Assembly (NCBI GenBank): GCA_902801485.1
Contig: CADCIP010000008.1
Span: 1 to 64,000 of the forward strand
Reading direction: 5' to 3'
Length of the DNA stretch: 64,000 nt
Source of the DNA: an uncultured Bacteroidales bacterium
GTDB lineage: Bacteria; Bacteroidota; Bacteroidia; Bacteroidales; Bacteroidaceae
The notes under the pieces: generated by a model
What the model was told of the DNA's origin: nothing
Seen by the model: the letters and a program-made list of their open reading frames with translations, nothing else
Databases searched by the model: none
Part shown: positions 60,379 to 64,000 of the stretch, in pieces
How positions within the stretch are numbered: position 1 is the stretch's first letter
How the letters are laid out: each line of letters begins with the position of its first letter
Position numbers and translations under genes: made by a program

Positions 60379-61693
60379 TTTTCAGGAATCTAATCAGATA
60401 TAATATGCCAGCTGTGGTCAGTCCGAACGGGAAAGCCATCCAAATACCCCATAAGCCTCCATGCATGATAAAGCCGAACAGATAGCCTAAAGGCAGGGAT
60501 ACAACAAAATAGGCTATAAAGGCAATCCATATCAATGGCTTCACATCTTCCATTCCACGAAGGGCGTTACAATATGTACATTGCAGAGCATCTCCGAATT
60601 GATAGATGCAGAGTGGAATTACCACGGTACTTACGAGGGCAACAACTTCTGTGCTGTCAGAGAACCACAGACCAATCTTGTTTCTCAGTAGGAATACGGG
60701 CACAGCTGTCAGTAAGCCCAAAAGCCAGTTGAGATGCAAACCTGCAAAGGCCACATGACGTGTATCTGGCAGTTTGCCTGCTCCTCTGAAGTAGCTCACC
60801 TGAATAGCCACAGCCGCACTCATGCCATAATAGAGCATGTAACAGAGTTGGGCTACAGTAAGCATAACCTGGTGGGCTGCCAAAGCCGTTGTGCCCAGCC
60901 ATCCTACATAGAAAGCACTCAGACTGAAACTGGCCGTTTCCATACCCATTTGTAGCATGATGGGAATTCCTAACCGGAATAGTTGATTCAGGTCGGCCTT
61001 GTTGACAGAAGCCTTCCAGAAATCATGACTGTACTTCTTGTATCTGTCTGTAAGATGGAAGATAACCGCAAAGGTTGCCCACATAGCAAAGCGGCTCAAT
61101 AGCGTTGCTACCCCGGCTCCTGTCAATCCCATTTCCGGAAGTCCTCCTATGCCGTATATTAACAGCCAGTTGCCCAATACGTTCAGGACATTGCTGCCTA
61201 TAAGAATCCACATGGGCATGTGGGTGTCCTGAATGCCGTCGGAGAATTGTTTGAAGGCGTTAAAGGCCATCATGGGGATAAAACTCAGGATGTTCAGCAG
61301 CAGGTAAGGACGCATCATTGGCAACAGATGATTAGGCAAGCCTAAATGGTGCAGGTTCATATATAACACACCCAGTGCTGTCATCATGGCAATAGCCAAT
61401 ATGTTGTTGGCCACCAGACTGTTCTTCAGTTTTTGCGCGATGCTGCCCGTTTCGCCTTTTCCCAATAAAGCTCCTGCTACAGGCGTAAGGCCGTAGGAGA
61501 ATCCCAGAGCTGAGATGGATGCCAGTCCTATAATACCATTTACAAAACCAGCGGCAGCCAGTTCTCCTGTGCCGTAGTGGCCTATCATCACAGTATCCAT
61601 AAAACCCATTATGATAGAACCTGTCTGGCCTATCATAATGGGTATTCCCAATCTTAGCAGAGTGGGGTAGTGTATGATGTATCTTTTCAGCAT
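60362..61693 (-). CDS. MATE family efflux transporter
   Basis: 443 residues with about twelve hydrophobic segments in two halves. Typical segments: RLGIPIMIGQTGSIIMGFMDTVMIGHYGTGELAAAGFVNGI, TGAGVATLLSRFAMWATFAVIF and GIPIMLQMGMETASFSLSAFYVGWLGTTALAAHQVMLTVAQLCYMLYYGMSAAVAIQVSYFRGAG. It exports drugs or metabolites in exchange for cations. Downstream trmO overlaps its end. clpB lies nine bases upstream on the same strand, so read-through is likely. Confidence 0.95.
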   Translation of the reverse strand: MLKRYIIHYPTLLRLGIPIMIGQTGSIIMGFMDTVMIGHYGTGELAAAGFVNGIIGLASISALGFSYGLTPVAGALLGKGETGSIAQKLKNSLVANNILAIAMMTALGVLYMNLHHLGLPNHLLPMMRPYLLLNILSFIPMMAFNAFKQFSDGIQDTHMPMWILIGSNVLNVLGNWLLIYGIGGLPEMGLTGAGVATLLSRFAMWATFAVIFHLTDRYKKYSHDFWKASVNKADLNQLFRLGIPIMLQMGMETASFSLSAFYVGWLGTTALAAHQVMLTVAQLCYMLYYGMSAAVAIQVSYFRGAGKLPDTRHVAFAGLHLNWLLGLLTAVPVFLLRNKIGLWFSDSTEVVALVSTVVIPLCIYQFGDALQCTYCNALRGMEDVKPLIWIAFIAYFVVSLPLGYLFGFIMHGGLWGIWMAFPFGLTTAGILYLIRFLKNENSC

Positions 61694-61702
61694 TCGTTTA
61701 TT

Positions 61703-63832
61703 TTATCCCACAGCGTTTCGGAACGTCAGATGGTCACCATCTGCATCCACCTCTATGGGTATGTTCTGTTGCAATGTACCGCCCAGCATGGACTTGCTCA
61801 GATCATTTAGCAGCAGGCGTTGAATGGCCCGTTTAACAGGACGTGCACCAAAGTCGGGATCGTAGCCTTCCCGTGCCAGCAGTTCTATTGCAGGCTCTGT
61901 AACCTTCAACTTCACATTGTTCTGCTCCAGCATCTTGGCAATGCCGTTTATCTGCAGTCGGACCACTTGCTTTATCTCGCCTTGTGTCAGCGGATGGAAG
62001 ACAATCGTCTCGTCTATTCGGTTCAGGAACTCGGGGCGAATGGTTTGTCTAAGCAACTGTAGAACCTCTTGCTTTGTTTCCTCCAGTTTTTCAGTTGGAG
62101 CGTTGGCAAAGAGCTGACTGCCCAGGTTGCTGGTCATGATAATGATGGTATTCTTGAAGTTTACCGTCCTGCCCTTAGAGTCTGTCAGACGTCCGTCGTC
62201 CAGCACTTGCAGGAGTGTATTGAATACATCTGGATGAGCCTTCTCTATCTCATCAAAGAGCACCACCTGATAAGGTTTTCTCCTCACGGCTTCAGTAAGC
62301 TGACCACCTTCGTCATAACCCACATATCCTGGAGGAGCACCGATCAGACGTGTCACGCTGAACTTCTCCTGATACTCGCTCATATCAATACGGGTCATCA
62401 TGCTCTCGTCGTTGAACAGATAGTCGGCCAGCGCCTTTGCCAACTCCGTCTTACCTACACCCGTAGTTCCCAGGAAAATGAAGGAGCCTATGGGTCGCTT
62501 CGGGTCTTGCATACCCGCTCTGCTACGTCTTACGGCATCGCTCACGGCTTGTATGGCCTCATCCTGTCCAATCACACGCTTATGCAGTTCCTCTTCCAGA
62601 TGCAGCAGTTTTTCTCGTTCACTTTGCATCATCTTCCTTACCGGGATGCCTGTCCAGCGGCTAACTACATCGGCAATATCATCCGCAGTTACCTCTTCTT
62701 TCAGCATCGCCTCAGAGCCTTGAGCCTCTTTCAGCTGTTGTTGTGTAGCCTCGATGTCTTTCTCCAGCTGTTGCAACTTGCCATATCTGATTTCTGCTAC
62801 CTTGGCATAGTTACCCTCGCGTTCTGCTTTTTCGGCTTCGAATTTAAGGGTTTCTATCTGCTGTTTGTTTTGCTGAATATGGTTCAAAAGGTTCTTTTCG
62901 CCTTGCCATTTCTGCTTGAAGTGATTCTCTTGCTCCTGCAATTCAGCAATCTCTTTGTTCAGGGCTTCCAGCTTAGGTTTGTCGCCCTCTCGTTTAATCG
63001 CCTCTCGCTCAATTTCCAACTGTTTCAGCCTACGGCTTATCTCATCCAGTTCCTCGGGAACAGAGTCACGCTCCATACGCAGTTTTGCAGCTGCCTCGTC
63101 CATCAAGTCGATGGCCTTGTCTGGCAAGAAACGTTCCGTAATATAACGTGTGGACAGTTCCACAGCGGCTATGATGGCATCGTCCTGAATCCGCACATGG
63201 TGATGGTTCTCGTAACGTTCTTTCAGGCCACGCAGAATACTGATGCTGGCCAGTCGGTCAGGCTCATCCACCATTACTGTTTGGAATCGGCGCTCCAATG
63301 CCTTATCCACCTCGAAGTATTTCTGGTACTCGTCCAGTGTTGTCGCACCGATGCTACGCAACTCTCCACGAGCCAAAGCAGGTTTCAGGATGTTGGCAGC
63401 ATCCATGGCTCCCTCGCTCTTTCCTGCACCCACCAGTGTATGAATCTCGTCTATAAATAGGATAATGTTGCCTTCGCTCTGAATCACCTCGTTTACCACG
63501 CCTTTCAGACGTTCCTCAAACTCGCCTTTGTATTTGGCTCCGGCCACCAGTGCACCCATGTCCAGACTGTAGAGTTGTTTCTCCTTTAGGTTTTCTGGTA
63601 CATCACCTCTCAGAATACGGTGTGCCAACCCTTCCACTATAGCCGTCTTACCCGTACCTGGTTCACCTATCAGTATAGGGTTGTTTTTGGTACGTCGAGA
63701 GAGAATTTGCAGTACACGCCTAATCTCCTCGTCCCTACCTATAACAGGGTCAAGTTTGCCGGCACGAGCCTCATCAACAAGGTTTCTGGCAAACTGTCCC
63801 AAAAAGTTGTTTTGATTATTCTGTGTCATCAT
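61703..63832 (-). CDS. clpB: ClpB disaggregase without the N-terminal domain
   Basis: 709 residues instead of about 860. Both AAA+ modules are complete: first Walker [15 protein letters not shown] (K62), the M-domain coiled coil ([19 protein letters not shown] region), the second Walker [17 protein letters not shown] (about 452-467) and arginine-finger and C-terminal parts ending TFRNAVG. The protein starts [34 protein letters not shown], where normal ClpB would have ~150 further residues. An in-frame TGA precedes the ATG, so no N-terminal domain is hidden upstream. A strong Shine-Dalgarno (GAAAGGAG, seven bases before the ATG) supports the start. It dissolves protein aggregates with DnaK. 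Confidence 0.93.
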   Translation of the reverse strand: MMTQNNQNNFLGQFARNLVDEARAGKLDPVIGRDEEIRRVLQILSRRTKNNPILIGEPGTGKTAIVEGLAHRILRGDVPENLKEKQLYSLDMGALVAGAKYKGEFEERLKGVVNEVIQSEGNIILFIDEIHTLVGAGKSEGAMDAANILKPALARGELRSIGATTLDEYQKYFEVDKALERRFQTVMVDEPDRLASISILRGLKERYENHHHVRIQDDAIIAAVELSTRYITERFLPDKAIDLMDEAAAKLRMERDSVPEELDEISRRLKQLEIEREAIKREGDKPKLEALNKEIAELQEQENHFKQKWQGEKNLLNHIQQNKQQIETLKFEAEKAEREGNYAKVAEIRYGKLQQLEKDIEATQQQLKEAQGSEAMLKEEVTADDIADVVSRWTGIPVRKMMQSEREKLLHLEEELHKRVIGQDEAIQAVSDAVRRSRAGMQDPKRPIGSFIFLGTTGVGKTELAKALADYLFNDESMMTRIDMSEYQEKFSVTRLIGAPPGYVGYDEGGQLTEAVRRKPYQVVLFDEIEKAHPDVFNTLLQVLDDGRLTDSKGRTVNFKNTIIIMTSNLGSQLFANAPTEKLEETKQEVLQLLRQTIRPEFLNRIDETIVFHPLTQGEIKQVVRLQINGIAKMLEQNNVKLKVTEPAIELLAREGYDPDFGARPVKRAIQRLLLNDLSKSMLGGTLQQNIPIEVDADGDHLTFRNAVG

Positions 63833-63913
63833 ATTGTACTCCTTTCTTCAATGTTCATTAAAAGTACAACAAACCTTGTGCAACTTGTTTATTATCAGAC
63901 AAATTGACTTGTT

Positions 63914-63932
63914 CTGCGTCATTTTGGCACAG
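63914..63932. promoter_or_regulatory. Imperfect palindrome upstream of clpB
   Basis: CTGCGTCA and TGGCACAG are inverted arms (six of eight positions match) around TTT. It may be an operator of a stress-responsive regulator. I found no consensus promoter in 63833-63963. Confidence 0.35.
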
Positions 63933-63963
63933 AATAACGAATCGTTTGCTTGAGTTGGGCCGG

Positions 63964-64000
63964 TTAATCTTCAAAGTCGTACCTGTCCAGTGTTTTTCCA
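63964..64000 (-). CDS. C-terminal end of an unknown gene, partial at right edge
   Basis: The frame ending at the TAA (63966-63964) reads GKTLDRYDFED, a plausible acidic C-terminus. Only 11 complete codons are in the window, so existence and identity are uncertain. Confidence 0.3.
   Translation of the reverse strand, partial: GKTLDRYDFED

Noticed and set aside
62069..63460. Long plus-strand open frame opposite clpB
   Set aside because: It mirrors codons of the well-supported ClpB; the translation is rich in Leu, Cys and His with no domain and no promoter.
63920..63936. Sigma-54-like TGGCAC upstream of clpB
   Set aside because: The required GC element at the right spacing is missing, and the orientation is away from clpB.

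Overview
The window looks like chromosome from a Bacteroidales bacterium, most likely Prevotellaceae. The evidence is many promoters of the Bacteroidota type (TTG or TTTG, about 20 bases, then TAnnTTTG), and Bacteroidota-type proteins: putative porin, DUF4468, HU-CCDC81/SPOR protein, short D-3-phosphoglycerate dehydrogenase with Lys for His, fused ThrA, and a phosphoglycerate-mutase-like gene between thrA and thrC. Coding density is high, and no gap over 300 bases lacks a gene. I see no rRNA, insertion sequence, prophage or CRISPR array. The genus is inference from protein style, not from a marker gene.

Layout. 1-4157: membrane-lipid head-group cluster (flippase-like protein, CDP-alcohol phosphatidyltransferase, PLP aminotransferase, nucleotidyltransferase), interrupted by a small S23/four-helix-bundle gene inside a perfect 23-bp inverted repeat. 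4396-8022: valS and mazG. 8116-11370: envelope operon with an ECF sigma factor, small membrane protein, Spy-like protein, L,D-transpeptidase and small secreted protein. 11460-14241: RNase Z and ribosomal protein S1. 14500-15078: five tRNA genes. 15150-17548: DUF2264 and GH88/105 pair. 17745-17972: tRNA-Cys and tRNA-Pro. 18184-22031: serC, serA, DUF1015, YigZ. 22032-25369: HAD, FHA, HU/SPOR, OmpH and a 69-residue membrane protein. 25427-31512: peptidase, beta-helix lipoprotein, rlmH, nadC, C69 dipeptidase, then a decayed gene relic. 31711-33416: YjjG-like phosphatase and Gfo/Idh oxidoreductase. 33497-42311: membrane protein, porin, and an efflux operon (TolC, adaptor, ATPase, permease) with a one-domain LytTR regulator and DUF4468 protein. 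42516-50301: ribE, ligA, dapA, MFS transporter, esterase, WYL regulator, second tRNA-Asp, AlkZ-like protein. 50449-54554: DUF2147, radA, secreted protein, FAD oxidoreductase. 54666-59698: threonine operon. 59695-63832: TrmO, MATE pump, and a ClpB with no N-terminal domain.

The strongest pattern outside ordinary genes is short repetitive DNA. Arrays with a 7-base period fill operon spacers, sometimes supplying the neighbouring stop and start codons. Similar arrays, a 9-base array and GC-rich palindromes lie in frame inside essential or conserved genes: valS carries three, and the C69 dipeptidase, FAD oxidoreductase, apgM-like gene and thrC one each. Two tRNA-Asp copies share a downstream segment whose terminator stem shows a compensatory base-pair change.
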